Positions 1-10,600 of a stretch of DNA of 34,463 nt are shown one piece after another. Under the pieces are notes generated by a model that worked only from the letters and a program-made list of their open reading frames with translations, had not been told where the DNA came from and did not search any database. Numbering within the stretch: the first letter of the stretch is position 1; every line of letters starts with the position of its first letter. This stretch comes from an uncultured Brevundimonas sp. GTDB lineage: Bacteria > Pseudomonadota > Alphaproteobacteria > Caulobacterales > Caulobacteraceae. Location of the stretch: contig NZ_CALMZS010000142.1 of the NCBI RefSeq assembly GCF_937870815.1, positions 1 to 34,463 of the forward strand. Direction: 5' to 3'. A program made the translations under genes and the position numbers.

Positions 1-576
1 GTCGACGCCTCGGACCGGTCGGTCGTCGTCGTCGACTATGGGGTGAAGCGCAACATCCTGAGGGCGCTGGCCTCGACCGGGGCGAAAATCACCGTGGTGC
101 CGGCCGACACCACGGCCGGGGCCATCCTGGCGCGCAACCCGGACGGGGTGGTGCTGTCCAACGGACCGGGCGACCCGGCGGCCACCGGCGCCTATGCGGT
201 GCCGGAGATTCGCAAGCTGGTCGACAGCGGCAAGCCGCTGTTCGGCATCTGCCTGGGCCATCAGATGCTGGCCCTGGCGCTGGGCGCGAAGACGGTGAAG
301 ATGGACCAGGGCCATCACGGGGCCAATCATCCGGTCAAGGACCTGACCACGGGCAAGGTCGAGATCGTGTCGATGAACCATGGCTTCACCGTCGATCGCG
401 ACAGCCTGCCCGAGGCGGTGACGGAGACCCACGTCAGCCTGTTCGACGGCACCAATTGCGGCCTCGCCCTGAAGGACCGGCCGGTGTTCAGCGTGCAGCA
501 CCACCCGGAGGCGTCGCCGGGGCCGACCGACAGCCTCTACCTGTTCCAGCGCTTCGCGGACCTGATGCGGGCCTGA
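1..576 (+). CDS. carA: Carbamoyl-phosphate synthase small chain, C-terminal part (5' end outside window)
   Basis: This is the glutamine amidotransferase subunit of carbamoyl-phosphate synthase, which releases ammonia from glutamine for arginine and pyrimidine synthesis. The frame is open from base 1 and lacks a start, so only the class I amidotransferase half is present. The nucleophile elbow GICLGHQM supplies the catalytic Cys. The sequence HHPEASPGP near the C-terminus supplies the His and Glu of the triad, and the SNGPGDP oxyanion strand is also visible. A start at the GTG of codon 15 is unlikely because the residues before it (VVVVDYG) belong to the conserved domain. A 13-bp-arm hairpin lies 30 bp after the stop. 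Confidence 0.96.
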   Translation, partial: VDASDRSVVVVDYGVKRNILRALASTGAKITVVPADTTAGAILARNPDGVVLSNGPGDPAATGAYAVPEIRKLVDSGKPLFGICLGHQMLALALGAKTVKMDQGHHGANHPVKDLTTGKVEIVSMNHGFTVDRDSLPEAVTETHVSLFDGTNCGLALKDRPVFSVQHHPEASPGPTDSLYLFQRFADLMRA

Positions 577-605
577 CCGGGGCAGGCCTCGGCGGCGCAT
601 GAAGC

Positions 606-634
606 AACGGCCGGCGCCGCCGGCGCCGGCCGTT
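606..634. terminator. Strong hairpin between convergent genes
   Basis: Perfect 13-bp arms (606-618 and 622-634) enclose a 3-base loop. The hairpin sits between the carA stop and the stop of the convergent gene at 653, so it could end transcription from both sides. No T-run follows, so its use as an intrinsic terminator is inferred from position. Confidence 0.55.
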
Positions 635-652
635 CCCGCGGGCGCGGCGCCG

Positions 653-1120
653 TCAGTAGGGGCCGCGGCAGTCGGTGACGACCGTGCCGGCCTCGGTGCT
701 GCGGCTGCAGGTCGATTCCCGGACCGGCGGGCCGCCGTCGCGGTCCCGGTACATGCTGGTCGTGCGCGAGCGCACCTCCTCGCCGTTGCGGACCATGGTG
801 CGGGTCCGCGAGCGGGCGATTTCGTCGTCCGTGCGGGCGGTGGCGGTCGAACGCTGCATGGCCAGGCGCCGGTTCAGCCTGGCCCGCGAATCGGTCCGCG
901 CCTCGCCGCCCTCGGCGGTGGCGGCGCCCCCGCCCGTCACGCCCAGGGAGGAGCCGTCGGTGGTCCCGGAGCCGTAGGTGGAGGCGCTGACGCCCGCGCC
1001 CGCGACGCCGCCGCTCGTGCCGCCCGAGATCGGCGGCGCGGACTGGGCCGTGGCGGCGGACGAGGCCAGGCCCAGCATCAGGGCCGCAACCGCGGCGGTG
1101 GTTCTTGTCGTGGGGGTCAT
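653..1120 (-). CDS. Small exported protein, unknown family
   Basis: A 155-residue protein that I do not recognise. A hydrophobic N-terminal segment (about residues 8-25) ends in an Ala-x-Ala site before Gln, which fits Sec export to the periplasm or outside. The next 45 residues are rich in Gly, Ser, Thr and Ala. The C-terminal half is strongly charged, with many Arg-Ser/Thr pairs, and carries two Cys in the last 20 residues (STCSR and TDCRG) that could pair after export. The start is supported by an AAGGAA Shine-Dalgarno sequence. The ATG overlaps the stop of the gene at 1117-1491 by four bases (ATGA), so the two are probably co-translated. Confidence 0.7.
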   Translation of the reverse strand: MTPTTRTTAAVAALMLGLASSAATAQSAPPISGGTSGGVAGAGVSASTYGSGTTDGSSLGVTGGGAATAEGGEARTDSRARLNRRLAMQRSTATARTDDEIARSRTRTMVRNGEEVRSRTTSMYRDRDGGPPVRESTCSRSTEAGTVVTDCRGPY

Positions 1121-1491
1121 CGGTTGTTCCTTTCGGGCGCGCGCTCGTCGATGACGGTCGTGCAGCCATTGTGGTCGTGGGTGGTTGTGACGGTGCGCTG
1201 GCCGGTCCCGTCCCGGACCGTGGCGCTGGCCACGGACCGGTTCGCACCGCCCGTTGATGACGAGTGGACCGAAACGCTGCTGGAGGCCGAACCCGAAGAT
1301 CGTCCCCGGGCCTGGGCCCGCGCGCCGTGGCGGCCGGTCCCGGTCGAGGCCTCGGCGGCGTCCGCGGCCTGAGTCACGGTGCGGATTCCGTCGGGGGAAA
1401 TCCGCACGATCGTGCAGCCCGGCTGTCCCTGGTGCGGCGCATCGGCCGGCGCGACGACCGCAAGCGACAGAAATGCGGATGTGATCACCAT
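1117..1491 (-). CDS. Small exported protein, unknown family
   Basis: A 124-residue protein with a signal peptide (hydrophobic residues 2-15, probable cleavage after Ala-Asp-Ala). The mature part has two similar Cys-containing segments, GCTIVRISPDG near the N-terminus and GCTTVIDERAP near the C-terminus. They are separated by an Arg/Ser/Thr-rich low-complexity stretch. One disulfide between the two Cys is possible. A GGAGG ribosome site lies about 7 bases before the ATG. It is first of a translationally coupled pair with the gene ending at 653 and lies downstream of the gene at 1576-2022. I cannot assign a function. Confidence 0.68.
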   Translation of the reverse strand: MVITSAFLSLAVVAPADAPHQGQPGCTIVRISPDGIRTVTQAADAAEASTGTGRHGARAQARGRSSGSASSSVSVHSSSTGGANRSVASATVRDGTGQRTVTTTHDHNGCTTVIDERAPERNNR

Positions 1492-1513
1492 TGCGGTCCT
1501 CCCCGGCTCCGCT

Positions 1514-1541
1514 CCGCGGCCCGCCAGAAGACGGGCCGCGG
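1514..1541 (-). terminator. Hairpin after the 1576-2022 gene
   Basis: Perfect 10-bp G+C arms (1514-1523 and 1532-1541) with an 8-base loop, located just past the stop of the minus-strand gene at 1576 and before the ribosome site of the next gene. It may be a terminator or attenuator that lowers expression of the two downstream genes. There is no T-run. Confidence 0.45.
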
Positions 1542-1575
1542 ATCCGATCCTTCATCGATCGGTGCGGACATCGGA

Positions 1576-2022
1576 TCAGTCATAGCGGCGCGGGCGGCGC
1601 GTTTCCTCCGACGTGGCGGTGGAGCTGCCGTAGATGTCGGCGCTGCTGCCGTCGCGGCGGGTCTCGCCATAGGCGTCGACGGTGGTGGCGGTCGACTGGG
1701 TCCCGTCGCCCGACGCCGCGCCGCCGGAACTCACCGCGGCGCTGGTCCTGTTGCGATCCGTATAGACCGAACCGGCGCCATAGGTGCTCGCCGCATTGGG
1801 AACCGGCCTGGGGTCGTCGCGGTCGCGCCAGTGGCGGTTGCGGCGGTCGCGCTGGCCGCGATTCTGCGCTTGCGCCTCCAGGGCGGCGCCGGCCACGGCT
1901 CCGCGGTCATTGGCCTCGGCGACGCCCAGGCCGGAGACGCCGACGCTCTGGGCCGCGGCGGCCCCGGAGACGCCGATGGCGACGGTGGCGGCCATGGCGG
2001 GAAGAAGGGTGCGGATGGTCAT
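1576..2022 (-). CDS. Small exported Ser/Thr/Gly-rich protein, unknown family
   Basis: A 148-residue protein with a clear signal peptide (MTIRTLL, then an Ala/Val core, probable cleavage AAA before QSVG). The start at 2022 is chosen because GGAG lies 8 bases before that ATG; an upstream in-frame extension to 2088 has no such site. The mature region has an Arg-rich patch (about residues 55-70) and then a Ser/Thr/Gly/Tyr-rich tail. The motif ASTYGAG resembles ASTYGSG in the gene ending at 653, so the two may be distant paralogues. The last residues are basic (RRPRRYD). No catalytic motif is visible, and an envelope or matrix role is only a guess. Confidence 0.65.
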   Translation of the reverse strand: MTIRTLLPAMAATVAIGVSGAAAAQSVGVSGLGVAEANDRGAVAGAALEAQAQNRGQRDRRNRHWRDRDDPRPVPNAASTYGAGSVYTDRNRTSAAVSSGGAASGDGTQSTATTVDAYGETRRDGSSADIYGSSTATSEETRRPRRYD

Positions 2023-2112
2023 CGTTGATACTCCAATTCGCATCTGTGCGATGCTGAGTGTTCTCAACCCCGCCGTCCAAACCGGCATGAAGAATAACAG
2101 TTCCTCAAATCA

Positions 2113-2140
2113 TGTATATTAACGGCGTTAATGTAATCAA
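2113..2140 (-). promoter_or_regulatory. Candidate promoter with palindromic operator for the exported-protein cluster
   Basis: On the minus strand TTGATT (2135-2140) and TATACA (2113-2118) are separated by 16 bases and face the gene starting at 2022. The spacer overlaps a perfect palindrome, ATTAAC-N3-GTTAAT (2118-2132), the usual place for a repressor to block polymerase. The surrounding ~110 bases are far more AT-rich than the rest of the window. The TTAA half-sites are 5 bases apart, not the 7 of a classical CtrA site. Confidence 0.45.
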
Positions 2141-2185
2141 CTTCGATATCCGTAAATTAATGTGACAGAAAATTATCTATACTTG

Positions 2186-2207
2186 ACTATTAGCGAAACT
2201 ATTAGCG
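2186..2207 (+). repeat. Direct repeat of 10 bp upstream of dnaG
   Basis: ACTATTAGCG occurs twice (2186-2195 and 2198-2207) with a 12-base period in the AT-rich region about 100-120 bases before dnaG. Tandem half-sites about one helical turn apart suggest a regulator-binding site, but no known consensus is matched. Confidence 0.4.
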
Positions 2208-2307
2208 TCGCCGTTGCCGAGTTATATTCCGTAACACGGATCGATCTGGACCGCTGAAGGCGGAACCAGAGGGTCGCTTGTCTGGTGGGTGCAGGCTAGG
2301 GTGAGCC

Positions 2308-4176
2308 GTGCGCTTCGACGACCGCTTCCTTGAAGAACTGAAGGCCCGCCTTCGGCCGTCCGACATCATCGGGCGAACGGTGAAGCTCAAGCGGCAGGGA
2401 CGGGAGTATGTCGGCCTGTCGCCCTTCACCAAGGAGAAGTCGCCGTCCTTCTTCGTCAACGACGACAAGGGCTTCTTCCACGACTTTTCGTCCGGCAAGC
2501 ACGGCGACGTCATCAGCTTCCTGCAAGAGACCGAGCGGCTGAGTTTCGTCGAGGCGGTGCAGCGGCTGGCCGGCGAGGCCGGCATGGCCCTTCCCGCGGA
2601 AGACCCGCAGGCGGCCGAACGCGAGCACCGGCGGCAGGGCCTGACCGACTGGATGGACCTGGCCCAGAAATGGTTCGCCGCCAATCTGCGCCGGTCGCCG
2701 GGCAAGGCGGCGCGGGACTATCTGGAGAAGCGCGGCCTGCCCGAGGACCAGTGGGAGCGGTTCGGGCTCGGCTATGCTCCGAACGACCGCGAGGGGTTGA
2801 AGGCGGCGCTGGCGCAGCGCGGCGCAAGGCCGGGCGATCTGGTCGAGGCCGGGCTGCTGATCGCGCCCGAGGGCGGCGGCGCGCCCTATGACCGGTTCCG
2901 CGACCGGCTGATGTTCCCGATCCTCGACGCCCGCGGCCGGATCGTCAGCTTCGGCGGCCGGGCGATGAATCCCGACGACCGGGCCAAATATCTGAACGGG
3001 CCCGAGAGCCCGCTGTTCCACAAGGGATCGACCCTGTACGGCCTGCCGGAGGCGCGGCGCATCCTCGGGGCCGAGAGCCGCGACGGCCAGGCCATCGTGG
3101 TGGTCGAGGGCTATATGGACGTGATCGCCTGCCAGCGGGCCGGAATCCCGGCCGTGGCGCCGATGGGCACGGCCTTGACCGAGGAACAGATGGAGCGGCT
3201 GTGGCGCGTCTCGCCGGAGCCCGTGCTGTGCTTCGACGGGGACGCGGCCGGACGGCGGGCGGCTTGGCGGGCCATCGACCGGGCTCTGCCGCAGCTGAAG
3301 CCGGGGCGGTCGTTCCGCTTCGCCCTGCTGGAGGGCGGGCAGGATCCCGACGACATCCTGAGGGACAGGGGCGCGCCCGCCCTGCGGCAGGCGCTGGCCG
3401 CGACCCGCCCCTTCGCCGAGGTGCTGTTCCAGAAGGAGGTCGAGGTCGAGCCGCTGGACACTCCCGAACGCCGGGCGGGCCTGAAGGGCCGGCTGCGCCA
3501 GGCGGCCTCGGCGGTGCAGGACAAGGACCTGGCCGAGCAGTACAGGCGCGAGCTGTTCGACCGGTTCGACCAGATGTTCCCCGCCCGTCGCCCGCCCCAG
3601 GCCGGCGCGGGCGGGGTTGGGGCCGGCGGTCGATGGCGGCCCGGCCCGCCGCCGCGGCTGGGCCAGACCGCCGAGGGGGCCCAGGCGATGCAGTCGCTGT
3701 CGCGCTCGATCGAGCCGGTCGCCGCCGCCCTCGCCCATGGCGCCGTCGATGATCCGGAGCGGATGGACGATCACCTCGAGGCGATCGCGGCCCACGGCTT
3801 CGGCGATGCGGCGCTCGACGGCCTGGCCCAGGAACTGGTCCGGCTGCGCTTCTCGGGCCGGGACCTTGACTCCGCCGCCCTCCGTCGCCATCTGGCGCAA
3901 TCGGGTCATGGCGTCTTGATGCACGAGGTCGAGAAGGCGGCGGCAAAGTCCGGCGCGCCCTTCCTGGCCGCAGACAGGCCCCTCGGCGAGGCGCGGATCC
4001 GATGGTCGCAGGCGTTCGACGCGCTCACCCGCGTGGCGGCGCTGGAGGATGCCCTGACTTCGGCGCGTGGCGTGCCGGGGCAGGATGAGACGTTCCGTCG
4101 GCTGAAGGCCGAGCGTGACGTCCTCCGCCGCGCGATCAAAACCGGCCAGATTTGGGAAGACAGCGCGGGCTCGTAA
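2308..4176 (+). CDS. dnaG: DNA primase
   Basis: Makes the RNA primers for lagging-strand replication and works with the replicative helicase DnaB. It is 622 residues, a normal length. The N-terminal CHC2 fold is recognisable (residues ~30-70), but all four zinc-ligand positions are replaced: Ser38, Thr41, Asp59 and Ser62 stand where Cys/His/Cys/Cys are expected. The TOPRIM domain is intact, with the catalytic Glu267 in VVVEGYMDV and Asp310/Asp312 in FDGDAAG. The C-terminal third (about 430-622) is the helicase-binding part, preceded by a Gly/Pro-rich linker. It starts at GTG 2308, giving MRFDDRF. It is followed 67 bp later by rpoD, the usual alphaproteobacterial order. Confidence 0.97.
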   Translation: MRFDDRFLEELKARLRPSDIIGRTVKLKRQGREYVGLSPFTKEKSPSFFVNDDKGFFHDFSSGKHGDVISFLQETERLSFVEAVQRLAGEAGMALPAEDPQAAEREHRRQGLTDWMDLAQKWFAANLRRSPGKAARDYLEKRGLPEDQWERFGLGYAPNDREGLKAALAQRGARPGDLVEAGLLIAPEGGGAPYDRFRDRLMFPILDARGRIVSFGGRAMNPDDRAKYLNGPESPLFHKGSTLYGLPEARRILGAESRDGQAIVVVEGYMDVIACQRAGIPAVAPMGTALTEEQMERLWRVSPEPVLCFDGDAAGRRAAWRAIDRALPQLKPGRSFRFALLEGGQDPDDILRDRGAPALRQALAATRPFAEVLFQKEVEVEPLDTPERRAGLKGRLRQAASAVQDKDLAEQYRRELFDRFDQMFPARRPPQAGAGGVGAGGRWRPGPPPRLGQTAEGAQAMQSLSRSIEPVAAALAHGAVDDPERMDDHLEAIAAHGFGDAALDGLAQELVRLRFSGRDLDSAALRRHLAQSGHGVLMHEVEKAAAKSGAPFLAADRPLGEARIRWSQAFDALTRVAALEDALTSARGVPGQDETFRRLKAERDVLRRAIKTGQIWEDSAGS

Positions 4177-4243
4177 CAAACGACCCCGCCACACGTTGTA
4201 TTGGCGGACGGCCTGATCAGCCCTCCGCCCGGAGAGAGACTGA

Positions 4244-6205
<1,962 letters not shown>

Positions 6206-6223
6206 GGTCGAGGGGCTAGAGGC

Positions 6224-6269
6224 TAGGGATTAGGGATTAGGGATTAGGGATTAGGGATTAGGGATTAGG
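6224..6269 (+). repeat. 7-bp tandem array, unit TAGGGAT
   Basis: Six complete TAGGGAT units plus a partial seventh start 18 bases after the rpoD stop. The unit looks like a telomere motif by chance. The array follows directly on the rpoD tail, just as a second array of the same period follows the truncated tail copy at 6477. Confidence 0.9.
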
Positions 6270-6286
6270 CGGCGGGGATCGGAGAG

Positions 6287-6440
6287 CCCTCCCCCTCGAC
6301 GGGGGAGGGTTGGGTGGGGGTGCTCGCTCCGGCCCGGCCGAGGGAATCGCCGAGGGGCGGCGTCCGCGCCTCTCGCGCCCGGCCTTCGACACCCTGCCTC
6401 CACCCCCATCCCCGACCCTTCCCCCGTCGAGGGGGAAGGG
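6287..6440. repeat. Paired-hairpin repeat unit
   Basis: Two hairpins (6287-6309 with 9-bp arms; 6416-6440 with 10-bp arms and loop GTCGA) bound a 154-bp segment. The bases just inside them are complementary (GGGTTGGGTGGGGGTG against CACCCCCATCCCCGACCC), so the whole unit can fold on itself. Same family as 6619-6737 and 31075-31228. Confidence 0.75.
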
Positions 6441-6476
6441 AGGCGCCCTGATGCCTCGCCGCCTGGTCCCGGCCGT

Positions 6477-6532
<56 letters not shown>

Positions 6533-6537
6533 GAGGT

Positions 6538-6603
6538 CAGGCAGCAGGCAGCAGGCAGCAGGCAGCGGGCAACAGGCAACAGGCAGCAGGCAGCAGGCAA
6601 CAG
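6538..6603 (+). repeat. 7-bp tandem array, unit CAGGCAG/CAGGCAA
   Basis: Nine units of 7 bases (CAGGCAG with variants CAGGCAA and CGGGCAA) plus a partial unit begin 5 bases after the truncated rpoD-tail copy. The period equals that of the TAGGGAT array behind the true rpoD, although the unit sequence differs. Confidence 0.88.
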
Positions 6604-6618
6604 TAAAGGCGTTGCTCT

Positions 6619-6744
6619 CCCTTCCCCCTTGATGGGGGAAGGGCCGGGGTTGGGGGTGACAGTCTGTCCGGATCAAGCGCCGTCTGCTCCGACCGCCGCA
6701 CCCCCATCCCAACCCTTCCCCCATCGAGGGGGAAGGGCTTTTTT
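6619..6744 (+). repeat. Second paired-hairpin unit; right arm looks like an intrinsic terminator
   Basis: Hairpins at 6619-6643 and 6713-6737 have perfect 10-bp CCCTTCCCCC arms and face inward-complementary G/T-rich and C/A-rich tracts. The right hairpin is followed by C and six T (6739-6744), the form of a rho-independent terminator on the plus strand. From here to 6858 I see nothing else. Confidence 0.7.
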
Positions 6745-6858
6745 GTGGGGAATTCGACCCCTCGCCGCGCAGGACTTCCGCTACTCCCGGCGGCGAATTG
6801 AGGGACAGCGAATACGTCTGCGTCCGGATTTGACGCACCTCCGTGGTCCGATCGCGCC

Positions 6859-7545
6859 ATGGAGCATTTTCGCCTCAGGAAATATCGCGGGCCCGACACC
6901 TGGCGCCGGGTCAGGGAGGCCTATGCGGCCGGGGAGTCCGGGCCGTCGCTGGCGCGGCGCTACGATGTCGGCCTGGCCAATCTGAGGAAGAAGGCCAGCC
7001 GCGAGGGCTGGACCCGGTCGGCGGTGGCCGCCGCCCTCGACCGCGAGTTGCCGCCGCAGACGACGCCGGAGACCGGGGCCGTATCGGAGGCCGGCCCGGC
7101 CGGGGTCCCGCCCGCCGACGGGCCGGAGCCCCTCGATCCCCCGGCCGTCCGCCGCCGCGCCGTCGACCGCGCCGCCGCCCTGCTGGCCGAGGGCCGGGCC
7201 GCCGAGGCCCTGGCCCAGCTCAAGGCGGCCGAGGCCCTGGCCCGGCTGGGCGTGGCCGAGGCCTGGGCGACGCCGGAGCCGAGCGAAGAGGACGCCGAGG
7301 CGGTGCGGATCAAGGTCGGGCGCATCGTCGAGGACCGCGCCGCCGAACTGGCCCATGAGATGCTGGCCGAGGGGGTGAGGCCGGGGGTGCGCTGGGGCGG
7401 CTTCGCCCTGCGCTGGCGGGCGCAGACCTATGGCGCCGAGGCGGCCGAGGCGGACCGGCGGACGGCCGAGGCCGAGGGCTGGGCGGACCGGTACTGGGAC
7501 GCGGCGGGGCGGCTGCGGGAGAGGGAGGCGGGGGAGATGGAGTGA
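6859..7545 (+). CDS. Helix-turn-helix protein resembling small terminase subunits
   Basis: A 228-residue protein of unclear role. The first ~55 residues (W-x3-REAY-x-AGES-x3-LARRYDVGLANLRKKA-x3-GWTR) form a helix-turn-helix like the DNA-binding end of small terminase-type and transposase-associated proteins. An Ala/Pro-rich linker and a helical Ala/Glu/Arg-rich region (about 90-150) follow. The C-terminus has WGGFALRWRAQTYG and an acidic-basic helix. No Shine-Dalgarno sequence precedes the ATG. A run of ten G follows the stop, before the restriction-modification gene on the same strand. It could be a prophage relic, a regulator or a lineage-specific chromosomal protein; no other phage gene is present. 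Confidence 0.65.
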   Translation: MEHFRLRKYRGPDTWRRVREAYAAGESGPSLARRYDVGLANLRKKASREGWTRSAVAAALDRELPPQTTPETGAVSEAGPAGVPPADGPEPLDPPAVRRRAVDRAAALLAEGRAAEALAQLKAAEALARLGVAEAWATPEPSEEDAEAVRIKVGRIVEDRAAELAHEMLAEGVRPGVRWGGFALRWRAQTYGAEAAEADRRTAEAEGWADRYWDAAGRLREREAGEME

Positions 7546-7555
7546 GGGGGGGGGG
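7546..7555 (+). repeat. Run of ten G after the HTH gene
   Basis: Homopolymer G10 immediately after the TGA of the 6859-7545 gene and 129 bases before the restriction-modification start. It is outside any reading frame I support, but it is prone to slippage and to sequencing error. Confidence 0.9.
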
Positions 7556-7684
7556 ACACGTCCGCGAAGCCCTTCCCCTCGGACGACATAGGCCGGCGCG
7601 GCCGGGGCGCCGAAGAGGTCGGATTGGTTCGGCCATGACCTTATGGGTCGACCGAATCCCGGAGCCCGTCTACCGTCAGGGACA

Positions 7685-10600
7685 ATGGAACTGTTCGCAT
7701 CCGCCGGCATCGACCTGCCCTCGTCGGGGAGCGGGGCGCGCAAGTCGCGGGCCCTTTCGCGCACGCTTCATGTGCCCCTGTTCAATCACAACGTGGTCGA
7801 GGAAGCGTCGCGGGGGACGGGCGTGCGGGCCTTCGTGCCGACACCGGAACAGACGGCGGCGGCCGTCGATTACGCCCGCAAGGTGCGCGACCCCAAATTC
7901 CTCAAGGGCAAGGAAACCGCCGTCCGGCATCGCCTGATCGAGGAGGTGCTCCAGACCGTGCTCGGCTACGCGCCCTATGACCCCGGCCGGCCCTACAGCC
8001 TGGCGCTGGAGCGACCGATTCGGGGCGGGTCCGTCGATGTGGCTCTGGGCGCCTTCAACCGGCCGGAACAGGACGACGAGATCGTCGCCCCGTTCGAGCT
8101 GAAGGGGCCGGACAGCGCCGACCTGGACCGCATCATGCCGGGCCGGGGGCGCAGTCCGGTGCAGCAGGCCTGGGACTACGCCATCGACGCGCCCGGGTCG
8201 CGCTGGGTGCTGGTCTCCAACTGCCTCGAAATCCGCCTCTATGCCTTCGGGCGCGGCCGCGACGCCTATGAGCGGTTCGATCTGACCCGGCTGGACGACC
8301 GCAACGAGCACGAGCGGCTGTGGCGCATCCTGTCGGCCAGGAGTCTGTTCGGCGGCCACACCGATCAGCTGCTGCGTGACACCGACAGCGCCTACAAGGC
8401 GGTCACCGATGCGCTCTATAAGGACTATGCCGGCCTGCGCGGTCGGTTGATCGACTTCCTGCGCGACACCGGCGAGGACGGGCCGGGTCTGGAGACGCTG
8501 AAGGCCATCGAGGTGGCGCAGAAACTGCTGGACCGCATCCTGTTCATCGCCTTCGCCCAGCGCACCGACCTGATGCAGGACAGGCTGCTGAAGAAGGCCG
8601 CCGAAGAGAACAACGATTTCGCGCCCTATCCGCAGTGGCGCAACTTTCAGGGGTTGTTCCGCGCGGTCGACAAGGGGCGTCGCGACCGGCGCATGGACGT
8701 GCCCGCCTATAACGGCGGGTTGTTCGCAGAGGACGCGGTGGCCGACACCGTGGTCCTGCCCGATCATCTGGCGGTCGAAATGGCCGCGCTGGGCGAGTGG
8801 GACTATCGCCGCGAGGTGCCGGTGACGGTGCTGGGCCGGCTGTTCGAGCAATCGATCACCGACATCGAGGCGCTGAAGTCCGGCGCCGCCCCGGAGGTGT
8901 CCAGGAGGAAGCGCGAGGGCGTGGTCTATACGCCCGACAGCATCACCCGGTTCGTGGTCGAGCAGACCATAGGGCGGTCGCTGGACGAGCGCCGCGCCGC
9001 CCTGTGGGACGAACACGGGATGTGGGAGGCCACCGATGGCGAGGCCGGGCCGGGGCCGGAACAGGCCGGGGCGTTCTGGCGCGCCTATCTGGAGGCGTTG
9101 CGCGATTTCACCATCGTCGATCCGGCCTGTGGATCGGGGGCCTTTCTGGTGGCGGCCTTCGACGAGATGGCCCGGCGATACCGCGACGCGGTCAAGGCGC
9201 TGGAGGCGCTGGAGGTCGAGATCGATTTCGACGTCTTCGACGAGATCGTGACGAAGAACCTGTACGGCGTCGATCTGAACCCCGAGTCGGTCGAGATCAC
9301 CCGCCTGTCGCTGTGGCTGAAGACGGCCCGCCGCGACCACCGGCTGCAGAATCTGGAGGCCACGATCCGGGACGGCAACAGCCTGATCGCCGATGCGGCC
9401 TTCAGCGACAATCCGTTCGACTGGACCACGGCCTTCCCCGAGGTGCGGGCGCGCGGCGGCTTCGACGTGGTGATCGGCAATCCGCCCTATGTGCGGATGG
9501 AGCATCTGAAGCCGATCAAGCCGTATCTGAGCGAACACTATGTCGTCGCCGACGACCGGACCGACCTCTATGCCTATTTCTTCGAGAAGGGCGTGGCGAT
9601 CCTGAAAACCGGCGGGCGGCTGGGCTACATCTCGTCCTCGACCTTCTTCAAGACCGGCTCGGGCGAGAAGCTGCGGAGCTTCCTTGGCGACGGCGTCGGC
9701 ATCGAGGATGTGGTCGACTTCGGCGATGTGCAGGTGTTCGAGGGGGTGACGACCTATCCCGCCATCCTGACCCTGAAAAAGGGCGAGAGCGGCGACGAGG
9801 GCCAGCTGCGATTCCTCGGCGTGACCGACAAGGCGCCCGAAGACCTGGGCCGCGACTTCGCCCGGCGGGCCACCGTCATGCCGCGCGCCCGGCTGGGCAA
9901 GGGGAGCTGGCAGTTCGAGAACGACGCCCTGGCCGCCCTGCGGGCCAGGATCACGGCGGGAAGGAAGACGCTGGGCGAGGTCTATGGCGCACCGCTGTAC
10001 GGCATCAAGACCGGGCTGAACGAGGCCTTTGTCATCGACCGGGCGACGCGGGATCGGCTGGTGGCGGCGGATGCGAGATCGGCGGAGCTGCTGAAGCCCT
10101 TCCTGCGCGGCGAGAACATCAAGCGCTGGCGGATCGAGAGCGACGACCTGTTCCTGATCAACACGCCGAAGGGGCAGGTGGACATCGAGGCCTATCCGAC
10201 GGTCCGGGATTGGCTGGCGCCGTTCCGCGAGGCGCTGGAGAAGCGGGCGACGAAACAGGAATGGTGGGAGCTGCAGCAGGCGCAGGTGGCGTATCAGGAT
10301 CGGTTGGGCCAGCCGAAGATCGCCTGGCCGCACTTTCAGCACGAAAGGTCGTTCGTCATCGACCGGACGGGCACGTTCCTGAACAACAAATGCTTCTTTA
10401 TCGCGGGGGAAGACCCCGTCGCCCTGGCCTTGCTGAATTCACAAGTCTTGTGGTTCCAACTGGTCACCGCTGCGCGGGCGAAGCGAGGCGGTTATATCGA
10501 GGCGGAAGCGCAATACGTCGGCGAGTTGGCCGTGCCGGATGTCGGTGAAGACGATGCAGGTTCGCTGGACGTTCACGCCGGAGCTGCGAGCACCGCAGCC

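Noticed and set aside
2118..2132. Full CtrA box
   Set aside because: The TTAA halves are spaced by 5 bases, not 7, and the surrounding bases do not match TTAACCAT.
7546..7555. Phase-variable coding tract of the restriction enzyme
   Set aside because: The G-run lies outside the enzyme's frame and 129 bases before its start, so only an effect on expression is possible.
7676..10342. 888-residue open frame opposite the restriction-modification gene
   Set aside because: Mirror frame of a gene with clear nuclease and methylase motifs; composition is typical of shadow frames.
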